From positions 57,548,039-57,612,038 of the forward strand of contig OY294067.1 of NCBI GenBank assembly GCA_958510875.1: a stretch of DNA of 64,000 nucleotides. The letters run 5' to 3'. The notes beneath the pieces were generated by a model. It ran no database searches. It was not told where the DNA came from and saw only the letters and a list, made by a program, of their open reading frames with translations. The stretch's first letter is position 1, and every line of letters starts with the position of its first letter. The DNA comes from Endomychus coccineus. Lineage: Eukaryota > Arthropoda > Insecta > Coleoptera > Endomychidae. Positions 56,201-63,759 of this stretch are shown here, in pieces. A program made the position numbers and the translations under genes.

Positions 56201-56511
56201 CATTTACAACCGAGAAGATGAGACTTATAGGAATTATTATAGGCGGCTATTTCACCTTGTATGATTATGTGGATAAGTTATTTTTGTCTTTTCTCTTAGT
56301 TTACTGCAGTCATCATCGAAGCTGGAGATATTTTGTCGAAGCTATACAAACAGGCAAATTTTCCGGAACCAAATGTTCCTCCTACTTGAAGTTCATGCTT
56401 GGCAAATGTGATAGAAAAGAGATGGTGAACTTTGGTGGAGAAATCAGTAGCGTGCAGAGAGGAAACTACTATACTACCACAGAGAAGGAGTCACCATTCG
56501 CTAGAATCTAG
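32200..56511 (+). CDS. Lipase B: secreted pancreatic-lipase/phospholipase A1-like enzyme, 4 exons
   Basis: Joining 32200-32251, 40425-40703, 53215-53568 and 56300-56511 gives 897 nt, 298 aa plus stop. All junctions are phase 1; introns are 8173, 12511 and 2731 bp. The signal peptide is [17 protein letters not shown], with HGW at residues 59-61. The triad is Ser138 (GHSLG), Asp166 (LDPAGP, canonical) and His233 (CSHH). The lid between Cys222 and Cys231 has 8 residues. Unlike lipase A it keeps the LYDI segment after DPAGP, so B looks closer to the ancestral enzyme. It is expected to be secreted and to hydrolyse acyl esters; substrate and tissue are unknown. The open frame and intact splice sites across 24 kb of transposon-laden introns argue for a working gene. 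Confidence 0.9.
32252..34106 (+). other. Lipase B intron 1, start
   Basis: Non-coding, alignable with unit A without the foldback element and without the 7.26-8.46 kb Penelope. It holds their empty sites near 32940 and 33520. It ends at the 13-bp target site of the next insertion. Confidence 0.5.
34189..34230 (-). ncRNA. Degenerate hammerhead-like motif (inverted Penelope end)
   Basis: Same layout as 14650-14691, but the second core box is GCAAC instead of GAAAC and the outer helix-I base has changed. It is therefore probably inactive. Confidence 0.5.
34236..34828 (+). pseudogene. Penelope-like thumb and GIY-YIG endonuclease, C-terminal part
   Basis: It reads [26 protein letters not shown], and after a one-base shift [17 protein letters not shown]. 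Then comes the endonuclease: [15 protein letters not shown] (GIY-YIG with Cys motif; Gly of YIG kept), [29 protein letters not shown] and [16 protein letters not shown], with a stop at 34826. The HxxxxH and 'KR..LEM.HI' parts are diagnostic for Penelope endonucleases. The defects are one frameshift near 34395 and one stop near 34577, so decay is light. The palm and N-terminus are missing (5' truncation). Confidence 0.85.
35199..35240 (+). ncRNA. Hammerhead-ribozyme-like motif of a Penelope end
   Basis: Helix I GUCUU (35199-35203) pairs with AAGAC (35236-35240). The core is CUGAUGA (35204-35210), then U, then helix II GGUC-GUGA-GAGC with one mismatch, then GAAAC and the palindromic ACGUACGU. 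Same 42-nt length and spacing as the other copies. Confidence 0.68.
35306..37249 (+). other. Lipase B intron 1, middle, with a unit-B insertion
   Basis: 35306-35800 and 37020-37249 align with unit A. About 35800-37020 is extra in B and non-coding, and contains the hairpin at 36405-36487. Its element class is unknown. Confidence 0.45.
36405..36487. repeat. Strong hairpin
   Basis: ATAATTTTAGCATTAATAAT (36405) is mirrored by ATTATTAATGCCAAAATTAT (36468), and GATGAAAGCC is mirrored by GGCTTTCATC. A loop of about 17 nt (CTAGAGCAAAGCTCGAC) itself contains GAGC..GCTC. It is inside a unit-B-specific insertion. Confidence 0.8.
37205..37396. repeat. Penelope-end palindrome with 73-bp tandem duplication
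   Basis: CCTTATCCACTAAAAATAC..GTACTGAGGCC is mirrored by GGGCCTCAGTAC..GTATTTTTAATGGATAAGG around the centre CAGCTACCAAGTAGCCG. The right half is then repeated with a period of 73 bp (37251 and 37324). The sequence is the same as the Penelope terminal motif at 51394-51450, so this is two ends head to head. Confidence 0.8.
37470..38135 (+). pseudogene. Penelope-like reverse transcriptase relic, unit-B copy
   Basis: It reads [21 protein letters not shown], the 'PMGSPLS..LA.I.M..LE' palm block, followed by YWYRYV. A local duplication (37520-37680) repeats the [13 protein letters not shown] segment. Then [14 protein letters not shown] (YVDD changed to YVEN), [26 protein letters not shown], and after frame changes [17 protein letters not shown]. 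It is better preserved than the unit-A copy at 10585-11475. Together they place the insertion before the duplication. Confidence 0.8.
38150..38425 (+). pseudogene. LINE C-terminal fragment, unit-B copy, first part
   Basis: [20 protein letters not shown] and a diverged KLNTWGF block match 11534-11700. The rest resumes at 39125-39360 ([10 protein letters not shown] region and 3' UTR) after an interruption by other sequence. Confidence 0.65.
38426..39124 (+). mobile_element. Insertion in the LINE fragment, ending in a Penelope terminus
   Basis: 38426-38870 has no recognisable content. 38870-39124 matches the Penelope right end (CAGTGGATTCTTG, CAATTTCGATTA, then the ribozyme-like motif, GACCTATTTCCCGAGAATCTATA). 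Absent from unit A. Confidence 0.6.
39030..39071 (+). ncRNA. Hammerhead-like motif, core mutated
   Basis: Helix I is extended to CGUCUU/AAGACG. CUGAUGA and ACGUACGU are kept, but the second core box reads AAAAC (G12 lost) and helix II is GGCC-GUGG-GACC. Confidence 0.55.
39385..39730 (+). pseudogene. Penelope-like GIY-YIG relic, unit-B copy
   Basis: It reads [27 protein letters not shown] in one frame: G-A-Y, CDDC and YVGQTGR are near-consensus GIY-YIG with the Cys motif. Frame is lost after that. It is better preserved than the unit-A copy at 14970-15270. Confidence 0.8.
39731..40424 (+). other. Lipase B intron 1, end
   Basis: Non-coding, alignable with 15271-16092. The acceptor CATGTTTCAG ends at 40424. 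Confidence 0.5.
40425..40703 (+). CDS. Lipase B exon 2
   Basis: 279 nt, phase 1 on both sides, donor GTACGT. It encodes [29 protein letters not shown] and VEDTFSVG. Against lipase A I count 13 amino-acid-changing codons and only 3 silent ones. Confidence 0.92.
40704..41029 (+). other. Lipase B intron 2, start
   Basis: Non-coding, partly alignable with 16372-16640. Confidence 0.45.
41030..42530 (+). pseudogene. LINE ORF2 C-terminal half with RNase H-like region
   Basis: This is the end of a non-LTR ORF2. There is a post-palm [13 protein letters not shown] segment, a LGVTLDEKT block, and then [26 protein letters not shown] and [28 protein letters not shown]. The RNase H-like part follows: [18 protein letters not shown], then [16 protein letters not shown] (the 'SDSQAAL' motif with Asp changed to Gly). 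A C-terminal [10 protein letters not shown] and a [12 protein letters not shown] zinc-knuckle-like end complete it. The RNase H-like region suggests an I/LOA/R1-type lineage, distinct from the other LINEs in this window. At least three frameshifts. Absent from unit A. Confidence 0.75.
42717..43530 (-). pseudogene. Mariner/Tc1-superfamily transposase relic
   Basis: From 43530 downward the minus strand reads [20 protein letters not shown] (N-terminal helix), a degraded middle, [19 protein letters not shown] (first catalytic Asp region) and [45 protein letters not shown] follows, and the relic ends near [11 protein letters not shown]. The 'DYHxxMN...F..WF...LLPNIP.NSVIVMDNA' pattern identifies it, with the second Asp region lost. 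Several stops and shifts. It is in lipase B intron 2 and absent from unit A. Confidence 0.7.
43531..45172. other. Unit-B extra DNA; unassigned 133-codon frame at 43775-44176 (minus)
   Basis: Most of this is featureless. The minus-strand frame 44176-43775 ([16 protein letters not shown]...) has no domain I recognise and no copy in unit A. It is basic with several Cys and Tyr, and its 3' side ends near a CCGGGTGGTG block at 43744. It may be part of an unknown transposon. Confidence 0.35.
45173..45679 (+). pseudogene. LINE ORF2 extreme C-terminal fragment
   Basis: 168 codons, open. [22 protein letters not shown] is followed by [20 protein letters not shown], the 'C.CG....HI...CP' zinc-knuckle-like end of many arthropod LINE ORF2 proteins (last Cys changed to Gly). 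Then [19 protein letters not shown]. Reverse transcriptase is absent. An AAT-rich tract precedes it at 45115-45135. It could be mistaken for a gene because the frame is long. Confidence 0.6.
45680..46268. other. Unit-B extra DNA, no gene seen
   Basis: AT-rich, with no recognisable frame or repeat; it leads directly into the CCT4 retropseudogene. Confidence 0.4.
46269..46905 (+). pseudogene. CCT4: Processed pseudogene of chaperonin CCT subunit delta (TCP-1 delta)
   Basis: The intact gene encodes a subunit of the cytosolic TRiC/CCT ring that folds actin and tubulin. This copy reads, with frame changes, [36 protein letters not shown], a broken [51 protein letters not shown] and [20 protein letters not shown], ending near GGTVEDDDL. 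All parts are in the right order for the N-terminal 40 percent or so of CCT4, and there are no introns. About seven residues are deleted before AQDIEAG, and several stops occur (46399, 46572). It is truncated at the 3' end, so it is probably a LINE-mobilised cDNA. Absent from unit A. Confidence 0.85.
47026..47215 (+). repeat. Two-copy tandem repeat, period about 107 bp
   Basis: AACAATACACTAACAAAAGA to AAGAATATGTTCGAAG occurs at about 47027-47102 and again at about 47129-47206 with few changes. Confidence 0.8.
47275..47590 (-). pseudogene. DD41D/DUF4817-type mariner transposase fragment
   Basis: The minus strand reads [16 protein letters not shown] (second catalytic Asp region), [20 protein letters not shown] and [18 protein letters not shown] (third Asp region). 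This parallels DGAPPHY...RWIGRIGP...SPDLNPLDFFLW in the intact transposase at 13080. It is a different, older subfamily with frameshifts. No terminal repeats identified. Confidence 0.65.
47591..48904. other. Unit-B extra DNA, no gene seen
   Basis: AT-rich and without recognisable coding content. Absent from unit A. Confidence 0.4.
48905..49290 (-). pseudogene. Possible pogo/Tigger-type DDE_1 transposase fragment
   Basis: Reading from 49290 down: [20 protein letters not shown] resembles the '.NVDE.G....PSK..A' motif of pogo-type transposases. [20 protein letters not shown] (frame at 49170-49100, by frameshift) resembles the '.CA.NA.G...P' block, and WMSDESNG the following 'WM..G' block. The pieces are short and lie in different frames, so this is tentative. 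Confidence 0.4.
49291..49559. other. Unassigned sequence left of the Penelope element
   Basis: Short plus-strand frames here have no recognisable content. Confidence 0.35.
49560..50350 (-). pseudogene. Penelope-like reverse transcriptase relic, minus-strand half
   Basis: From 50350 down: [20 protein letters not shown], an [10 protein letters not shown] block (motif A), a decayed [15 protein letters not shown] region (motif B, 'PMGNP'), [32 protein letters not shown] and [13 protein letters not shown]. Then [21 protein letters not shown]. The order is that of the Penelope palm and thumb. The catalytic YVDD is not readable (VCYSYFDL). The other half faces away on the plus strand from about 50430. 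Confidence 0.78.
50351..50430. other. Head-to-head junction of the 49.6-51.4 kb Penelope copy
   Basis: It contains GTCTTTACGTACG (50396), a piece of the inverted terminal ribozyme-like motif seen in the other Penelope family. Confidence 0.45.
50431..51370 (+). pseudogene. Penelope-like thumb and GIY-YIG endonuclease, plus-strand half
   Basis: [25 protein letters not shown] is the catalytic YVDD block with the first residues lost. [20 protein letters not shown] follows, then [22 protein letters not shown] and [19 protein letters not shown] (thumb). Further on [14 protein letters not shown] and [21 protein letters not shown] form the GIY-YIG region with its Cys motif. Stops interrupt it near 50504, 51156 and 51232. 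The thumb here and the one on the minus strand at about 49700 are two copies of one family placed back to back. Confidence 0.8.
51394..51435 (+). ncRNA. Hammerhead-ribozyme-like motif, second Penelope family
   Basis: Helix I UACU (51394-51397) pairs with AGUA (51432-51435). The core box is CUAAUAA (CUGAUGA with two changes), then U, then helix II GGCUAC-UUG-GUAGCC and GAAA, followed by GGUCCUC. Same 42-nt length and the same extra U before helix II as the first family, though helix sequences differ. Confidence 0.6.
51440..52149 (+). other. Lipase B intron 2, shared part
   Basis: Non-coding, alignable with 20880-21540 in unit A, including the TATATAA block near 52010. Confidence 0.5.
52150..52760 (-). 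pseudogene. P-element/THAP9-like transposase relic, unit-B copy
   Basis: It reads [20 protein letters not shown] and [10 protein letters not shown] near 52385-52300, with the 'CIRN.WLN' region decayed near 52690. More stops than the copy at 21550-22110. Confidence 0.65.
52761..53214 (+). other. Lipase B intron 2, end
   Basis: Non-coding, alignable with 22150-22676. The acceptor TTTATTCCAG ends at 53214. Confidence 0.5.
53215..53568 (+). CDS. Lipase B exon 3 (nucleophile and catalytic Asp)
   Basis: 354 nt, phase 1 on both sides. It encodes [19 protein letters not shown] (Ser138), [10 protein letters not shown] (Asp166), [11 protein letters not shown] and [14 protein letters not shown]. Confidence 0.94.
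53945..54225. mobile_element. Small foldback element in lipase B intron 3
   Basis: ATCTTGAAAAATCTTGGCTT (about 53947) is mirrored near 54160-54185, and the inner arms CGTCACAATGGCTCGACTTG and CAAGTCGAGCTATTGTGACG match. The centre carries TTCAGGGCAGGCTTGAGGCTT with its inverse. Unit A has only the flanking GTCTCATCCG sequence. GATATC repeats at the edges may be the target duplication. Confidence 0.75.
54306..54758 (-). pseudogene. DUF4817 mariner-like transposase, N-terminal third
   Basis: 150 codons, open: [40 protein letters not shown] (DUF4817), then [20 protein letters not shown] and [22 protein letters not shown] (second helix-turn-helix), and [15 protein letters not shown] where the catalytic domain should begin. 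The frame then ends, so there is no DDE. The reading frame is well kept, which suggests a recent truncation. It is antisense in lipase B intron 3 and absent from unit A. Confidence 0.8.
56300..56511 (+). CDS. Lipase B exon 4 (catalytic His, stop)
   Basis: It completes a Phe codon, then [18 protein letters not shown] with His233, [14 protein letters not shown] and the end SPFARI-stop. Confidence 0.93.
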
Positions 56512-56601
56512 TTATTTCTATGATGTTCAATAATAATTTATTATGGAATTATTGTACCCATTTTTCTTAGTTGCCAAATGTTTTTGATCTTAAATGTGAT
56601 C

Positions 56602-56607
56602 AATAAA
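56602..56607 (+). promoter_or_regulatory. Poly(A) signal of lipase B
   Basis: AATAAA 91 bp after the stop, in the same local context as in lipase A. Confidence 0.75.
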
Positions 56608-56699
56608 TTGGTATTAGCCATGTATGAGTTCATTATAATCATAAATTGTGATGTAAATTTGGTTTCATTTCTCACAATTCAAGTTTGAATCTGTACTAT

Positions 56700-57175
56700 C
56701 GGTTTCGAGGTCCAATAATTGCACCTCATCCTCGGGCATATATATTATTATTATTAAGGGAGAACCAAAGCGATGTCTTAATGGCTAAGCCGTTCACATC
56801 ACGTGTCAGGTATCGCTTAGTGGAGTGGATCCCTTCCTTACAAGTGATCTTTCAGTTCTCGATAGAGAATGTTCACCATGCGTCTCCGTGAACGATTCCT
56901 GAAGAGGTAAACATCAGCTTAATGGTATATTATTTAACGTCGGCCTATAGTGGAGCGGTTCCAACTCGAGAGTGTTCACCAGGTTTCCAAGGTGGGCGAA
57001 CAGCCACCTATTCAACACCCAGTCGGGACCGGTTAGGTGGTTAATGCTCTGAAAAGGTTCAAGACCTTCTGTTTTCTGTTTATCTATTCTCTGAATCTCC
57101 TCAGTGTCGCATAGCTCTACATAGAGGGATCTGTACTTCAATACAGAATGTGTATTGATGTTTCGTTTATCAAGC
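56700..57175. repeat. 3' flank repeat block, unit-B copy
   Basis: Counterpart of 24300-24814, including the GGTTAGGTGGTTAATGCTCTGAA block and, at its end, the empty TA site for the element at 24816. Confidence 0.5.
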
Positions 57176-57431
57176 ATATATAAATGGATTCATTCCATGA
57201 GGGTGCAATTATTACAATTAATACTCAGATACGTTTGAAATTGTACAAATTTAGGTTCTTTTATGAATTTTAACGTTATATTTTGAAATCAAAGACCATT
57301 AGGTTTCAATATGTGAACATTAAAATTGAAATGCGAAGAAGTAAACGTACATGCATCTGGTTTACATAGAAAGGTAAGTATTTATACATAATTTTCATGT
57401 ATTTACACATGAAAATAAATGCATATGTATA

Positions 57432-58371
57432 CAGGGTGAGTCAGTTTTTTGTAGACAAAATTCAACAAGAGATAGAACAGATGTTTTTAAGGAGAAAAGT
57501 TCCTATAAACATACGTCGTAGAAGGCTTCGTTTTCGAGATACAGGTGTTGAAATTGAAAAAAAAATTCCGTTTTTTGCGAATATCTCCGGAACCGTTTAT
57601 CGTACAAAGAACAGCTTTTGTGAGCATTTTCTACTCACAGTAAGCTATGTTCTGTGCAATGAAAAAAATTTTTACTCTTAATTGGTTAAGATTTTGAAGG
57701 GGTAGTGAGTGTTTTTCTCCCCAACTTCTACGCCACTGAGAAAAGTACGGTTTTGAGACAATCATTTGAACCGCCAATGTTTTCTACACAAAAAAAATTA
57801 TCCTGGGCATGAGCTCTAAAGTTGACCGTTTTCGAGAAGAATCAACTTTTATGTTGAAAAACATGGTCAATTCTTACTAATCAAACAAAATTTATTCAAA
57901 CGTTAGAAAAAGTAACAAAACCAAAAAGTTGACCATGTTTTTCAACATAAAAGTTGATTTTTCTCGAAAACGGTCAAACTTTAGAGCTTATGACCAAGAG
58001 TACCTTTTTTGTGTAGAAAATATTGGCGGTTCAAATGGTTGTCTCAAAACCTGTTTTTTTTCCAGTGGCGTAGAAGTTGGGGAGAAAAACACCCACTACC
58101 CCTTCAAAATCATCAGCAATTATGACTAAAAAAAATTTTTTTATCGCACAGAACATAGCTTACTATGAGTAGAAAATGCTTACAGAAGCTGTTTTTTGTA
58201 CGATAAACGGTTCCGGAGATATTTGCAAAAAAAATTTTTTCAATTTCAACACCCTACCCTGTATCTCGAAAACGAAGCCTTCTACGACATATGTTTATAG
58301 GAACTTTTCTTCTTAAAAACACTTGTTCTATCTCCTGTTGCAGTTTGTCTACAAAAAACTGACTCACCCTG
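57432..58371. mobile_element. Near-palindromic TA-target element (CAGGGTGAGTCAG ends), 940 bp
   Basis: The ends CAGGGTGAGTCAGTTTTTTG and CAAAAAACTGACTCACCCTG are inverted and flanked by TA. The interior is clearly homologous to the element at 17555-18461 (GTTGAAATTGAAAA, CCGGAACCGTTTATCGTAC, AACGGTCAA blocks), but the outer 100 bp or so differ. Confidence 0.85.
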
Positions 58372-58412
58372 TAGAATAGAGTAATTAAAAGACCAAAATT
58401 GTACGTTCCTGC

Positions 58413-60228
58413 ATGGTAAAGAGAAAGACTTGGATAACCACAGGACTCATGAAATCAGTTGTGAAGAAACACCAATTATACAGAGCTGTCAAGGAACATC
58501 CAAATGATTTGTTGGAACAGTATAAGCTATATAGAAACACTTTGACAGCTTTAATTAAAAAGAGAAAAATTGTTCATTTCAAGGATAGAATAGGTGAAAA
58601 TACAATGTCGACTAAGCACTTGTACGATAGTATTTCTGAGTTTGGTGGTGCCCGGGGAAGAATAAACTCATATCTGAGATAAAATTGAACAGCGGTGAAG
58701 TTATTAGGGACAAACTGGCCATAGCTAATCACTTCAATGAACAGAGAACTTCAGAGTTAAAAAAGTCCAACCTACCATATTTTTGAAACCCATAACGGAA
58801 AAGGAAATAGAGTATATAATGAAGCAACAACGAAATAGTACAGCACCTGGTCATGATGATCTAAGATCCGAAATAATTAAGGAAATTGGTGGAAAAATAC
58901 TGACACCACTTACATATTTGTTCAACGGAATAATTAATACTGTGACTTACCCGGAGATCCTAAAAAGAGGTGTCATAGTGCCCTTATATAAAAAGGTGAT
59001 CACTTGAAATGTATTAACTACAGGCTTATAACGCAACGTCTAATATTAGTGAGATTTTTGAAACCGCTTTGCAAAACGGAATAGTGGATTTTCTTGACAG
59101 ACATAAGGTAATATCGGAGGAACAATTCGGATTCAGGAGGGGTAAATCTACGCAGGATGCAGTTCCGATGTTAACGTCATTTGTATACGAGGCACTCGAT
59201 GAAGACAAACCTTGCTTGTGTGTTCTTGTTGATCTTGAAAAGGCGTTCGATACAGTCAATCACAGTAGGTTATTGAATAAGTTAGAGTACTGCGGTATTA
59301 GGGGAAGGGCACGGGATTTACTGGACAGTTACTTAATGAATATACAGCAGTGTACGAAGATTGGTGAGGTCACAAGTGGACTAAGGGTCGTCGAGTTTGG
59401 TATACCACAGGGTACAGTTTTAGGTCCACTGCTGTTCACAATTTATATAAATGATCTTCTGTTCGAGGGCTTAGATGAGATTATCATGAGTTTTGCTGAC
59501 GACACCGCTGTATTCTATGAGATGAATACATGGGAGAATCTTAAAGAGAAATCAGAGGCTGACTTCGCTAAAATCAAACAATGGTTTGATATAAATTTGT
59601 TGACACTGAATGAACAGAAAACAAAATTCCTTCCATTCACTTCGTATGTGAATAAATTACCAAGTTTCGGGAGGCTCAGCCTACAGAGTGATGATGAGAT
59701 ACTCGATTTACATAGTCCAGAATTAGTTGCTTATCTTGGTATAACGATAGATAGATATTTTAGATTGGATTTACATATTGAAATGGTTGTCAAGAAAGAA
59801 AGATCACTTATATATAGTTCAAGTATTTGAGACAATTCCCAGGTGTGAAGGACTTGGAAGCACGTCATTTATCTATTGTACAGAGTCAACTATCATATGG
59901 TATTACTGGTTGGGGATCGGTTAGAAATAACTACTTGAAAAGTCTGGAAATCACACAAAAGTGGGTTCTTAAAGTTATTTTCCAAAAAAGAAGAACTCAT
60001 CCTATTGAACTTATTTACAAGGAATCCGTTGTGATGAACTTAAGACAGCTCTATGGTTATTTCACTTTGGTATGGCTCTTCTCAAATATACGTTGTATAG
60101 ACTATCAGGCTGATGAATATCAGGTAAGAAACAAATCCTGTATTAAGAATAAAACTAAGAAATCAATGGAAAAAGGTGTTTCACGTATATTGGTCTCAAA
60201 CTGTATGATCTCCTACCATCTGAACTGA
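58413..60228 (+). pseudogene. Jockey-superfamily LINE ORF2 (linker, reverse transcriptase, C-terminus)
   Basis: In order: linker KRKTWITTGLMKSVVKKHQL (58413-58682), finger region MKPITEKEIEYIMKQQRNST and PLTYLFNGIINTVTYPEILK (58783-59007). Then the palm frame 59069-59830 with GFRRGKSTQDAV, LVDLEKAFDTVNH (motif A), GIPQGTVLGPLLFTIYINDL (motif B) and SFADDTAVF (catalytic motif C), then YLGITIDRYFRLD. The C-terminal frame is 59827-60228. The catalytic residues are intact, but there are frameshifts near 58680, 59005 and 59830. The endonuclease is missing. The 3' end has a (TTA)n tail near 60732-60748. Absent from unit A. Confidence 0.87.
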
Positions 60229-61639
60229 AGGGATTAAAATATAGTCGCCGTAAAAAACATCCTAGGTCTTAGATACAGAATATGCCAAGGGGTAGAATGG
60301 GTCAGATAGTTGACGGTGATATTTGATACAGTGATGATTTTATTTATTTGTATGAAAATGGTTATGAGTTATGATTTATATAAATATGCAAATTGGCAGG
60401 TATTTAGATCAGATTAAGATTTTAAATGTCTGGGAGCATTTATCCGTACATTTTTCCGTTCTTCTCTTTCATGGACTGGTGGTTTTACCGTATGAATCAT
60501 ATTCAGTCATTTGCTGGATTCTTGATAAGATTATTTTTTATAAGGGTGGGTTAGAATTCAGATTAGGTTAAGTTTCAGTGAGTATATTAAAAATTAAAAA
60601 GTACACCCTCTTTCTCACACACAAGAACTGTTTCTTCTTTGAGAGTTCTTTGTGAGTATGTTTGCTTATTATCGTATTTAAATGTCAATGTTTTCATAAT
60701 TGTATGAAATGAACTGAAGAAACATTTAATATTATATTATTATTATTATGAAATTATGAAAAATCACAGATAATGCATTAAAAATTCACTGTTGTGTGTA
60801 ATTTCAAATTCTTTTATGTATTACCACAGAGGTATTTATTCTAAATTTTTCAAAGAAAAAGTAGGTCTTACTGTTTTTCTGTATAAATGCATCTTATTGT
60901 ATAAGTTCATAGAGAATTAACATAATCTTTGCCATACCTTTCAATGGAATTATACATCCATTTTTTCCACTCCACTGATCAGTACAATAATTCTTTATTT
61001 CAGTTTCTGATTCAAGTTAGATTCGAAATATCTCGAAATGTAAAGAATGTGGCTATCTAGGAAAGACTGAGTTTCTCAAAGTTACTAATATTCGATGGAA
61101 AATACTAAGGTGTAAGAATTTTCGCTTCAGGACTTTTTTTAACGATTCTACTGATCAAATGGTGCAAGAAAATTCACCACCAACAGGTCTTGGCACATCC
61201 CAGGTATGATAACTCTCAACTTGGCGGGAATGATGACGACTGCAATTTGTTTTGTCGCGAAAATTGATCAAAGTTTGACAATATCATGCCTGTGGTACAA
61301 AACTTATTTTGACGAGGAACGAAGTCTGCTCTAAAAATTTCAAGGATATTTTCTGATTCTTTAAATGACTGCAGACAAATTTTACAACATGGTATTCCAG
61401 CTTAAAGCATTCATCTCACGGCTTCAGATCTGTATTTATCATGTTCCAGTAAAGACTGTAGAATAACATGATCACCCATTCAGGATTTCCTCTGATCCTC
61501 CGATATGACGACGAATAAAAAATACCGAAGTTGAACGTAATATAGCAATAGCTATGGAAATAAAAGCTGTATAATGTCACACTGACATTTAGCTGACAAT
61601 TTTATCTTTAAACCCTTACGATAAGTTTGTTAAGCAAGA
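60229..61639. other. LINE 3' region, then shared flank
   Basis: 60229-60750 is LINE 3' UTR with its TTA tail. 60760-61639 aligns with 26245-27048 in unit A and has no conserved open frame. Confidence 0.45.
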
Positions 61640-61851
61640 TGCTTTCTATCGAACAGACATTTTTTATTTGCATCAACTATAACCGCTCATACAGAAAGGG
61701 CAGAAAAAATTCCAGAATTGAAAACAGCTAAAGAATAATTTTACGCCAGCCTCTATTTAGGAACATGGCATCCAATCTTCAGCAACATTTGGAAATATGT
61801 TTGCAGAAATATGGTGGTCATATGGAGAATCTCATAGATTAATAATTATTA
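61640..61851 (+). pseudogene. Internally deleted mariner-like transposase, unit-B copy
   Basis: MLSIEQTFFICINYNRSYRK at the start and LQQHLEICLQKYGGHMENLI at the end. This copy keeps the C-terminal GGH..NLI motif better than the one in unit A. Confidence 0.5.
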
Positions 61852-63707
61852 TGTATTGCAATTGTAATATGGGTTTAGTACAGGTCATTTCCAATATTCA
61901 AAACAAATTCATTTTTAGAAAATTAAAATTTCATGTAAAACTGAAATATCTAAAAGCAAAGAACATCTATGGGTTGACAGATATTTTCTGTTTAGTATAA
62001 TAACAAATGTTAGCGTGAGAAATAGTAACAGAATTTCTAAGATAAACAGAAATTAGTTCACACCAGCTTCAAGGAGGGTGAAATAATAGCATAACTGGCA
62101 TGTTCAAGAAGGTTTCAATAATTTCCCAAGAGTTTCTTGTTGTGAAGGAAATCATAAACCTGACAACATAATTAACCAAGATAGAACGTAAAACGGATGC
62201 TATACTTCAATAAATTTTAATGTTAATCATCTGGGGGTTTTTAGGTAGCGGGTTTTTTTCCAGACTCGTTGTGATTGTAATATGGAAGTTTTAAATGTCC
62301 TTTCTTTCGTAAGTTTCATAATTAATCAAAATGTATCACACGTGAATCGGGACGTAACGTAATATCTAATCATCAAAATTAAGATTAAATTATAGTCTCA
62401 ACTACAGTTGATATGAATAATAAAGAAAGGAATCAGTTAGTAATATTTAGAAAAGGACACTGAAGCTTAGAAATCTCCACCGTAAAAATTCTGAATGAGG
62501 AGTGAGGAAAAGAAATATAAACTATCTTACTGTTTATTGGTTTAACCATTCTTCCAAATTTACTAGTGATATCATTGGTACAAAATCAAAAGCCGGATCA
62601 CTATAAGTAAAACGATTCGTCAAATAATTCGCGGATGCTTCCCTGATTGTAGGAAATAATTCAACTTAATATAATATATAATAATATCTTCAGAGTGTTT
62701 TTGGTAAGAAAGGAGGATTCTGCTGGATCAGAGTTGTTTTAAAATTTCAAAGTTTGTTGTTCTCAGTTTCTTATTCAAGTTCAAGTTCAATAATCGATTG
62801 AAATCAAATCATTTAATTTCGATCCCCAAGGTTCATCCTGGTTGGGTATCAGTTAGGTAATATTAGTTTTATCTCTGTCTTTAAGTTAATTTAAATTATC
62901 TAAGTTTGTTTTATTTCAGATTAGATTTTATTATTTTATTCTTATTAGTAATAAAGTAAATTATAATTTACTATCTTTAATTATCGCAGACATTCTTTTA
63001 TTTTCATAATTATCATTTAATTATTATTTTTGTTAATAAATTTTATTGTTGTTGTTGAGTACGAGTTTTTCTGAATATTACCCTTCCACTTACCGTCCAG
63101 TGTGTTAAAATCTTAAGTGTCTTGTGTAATAAAAAGATAATATTTCTCACGTTTGTTACCCAGAACAATCAATGATTGGAATCAAACTCCCACGTGTCAT
63201 GGTTCTCTGAATTGAATGGCCATACTATCAATAAATGAAGAGATTGAGGATTAGGAATAATATAAATTCCTGGAGTAAAGTTTTATAGAGTTTCATAAAG
63301 AGAAAGCCTTGTTCACCCAATTATGGTTTGATAATTTGATCTCAAATTAAATCTTGCGTTTTCGATATCCATTAGTTCTTGTCATTATATGCTTCAATTC
63401 AATGATCCTGAATAAAAAAAATTGGACAAACATAATATGCATGCAGTGTTTGATAATTAACTCTGTAGGATACCATCAAAATTCCTAGCAATTTCAAAGT
63501 TACAACAAATATAAAAATACTTATTTGTCATTACTAGAGCATCTACTGAAACGCACGTTTATCAGTTCGAAGCAGTTAAACAAGAATTCGAAGGAACGAA
63601 GAAAATTTGCTTCTATCAACTTCCATTCCTGCAAGTTTAACATTCCATGATGAAAGGCAATAAATACAAGCAAGTGCCAACATTTCTAATTATATTTAGT
63701 TAGCATT
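61852..63707. other. End of unit B and 5' flank of lipase C
   Basis: To about 62540 it aligns with unit A (27285-27490 and 29940-30200). Beyond that it is AT-rich with no gene. TATATTTAGTTAGCATT just before the lipase C ATG resembles TTCATTTAGCCAGC before exons 1 of A and B. Confidence 0.5.
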
Positions 63708-63759
63708 ATGCACTTCTTATGTGTAATTATTCTTACCATAACTTATGGTTTAATTGAAG
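63708..63759 (+). CDS. Lipase C exon 1 (signal peptide), gene continues beyond the window
   Basis: The ATG opens MHFLCVIILTITYGLIE plus one base, then the donor GTATGT. The length (52 nt), phase, hydrophobic profile and I/V-E-(G) end match exons 1 of lipases A and B. The spacing (31.5 kb after B, against 28.3 kb from A to B) fits the array. It is more diverged than A and B are from each other. No further exon is visible in the last 240 bp. Confidence 0.65.

Larger units (their letters stand above)
53569..56299 (+). other. Lipase B intron 3
   Basis: 2731 bp against 941 bp in A. The extra length is the foldback element (53945-54225), a transposase fragment (54306-54758) and about 1.4 kb of unassigned AT-rich DNA to about 56160. 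The acceptor TTTTCTCTTAG ends at 56299. Confidence 0.55.
31517..62540 (+). repeat. Segmental duplication, unit B
   Basis: Second copy of unit A, about 31 kb, longer mainly because of an 8 kb block at 42.7-51.4 kb and the LINE at 58.4-60.7 kb. The next lipase exon begins about 1.2 kb beyond its end. Confidence 0.9.
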
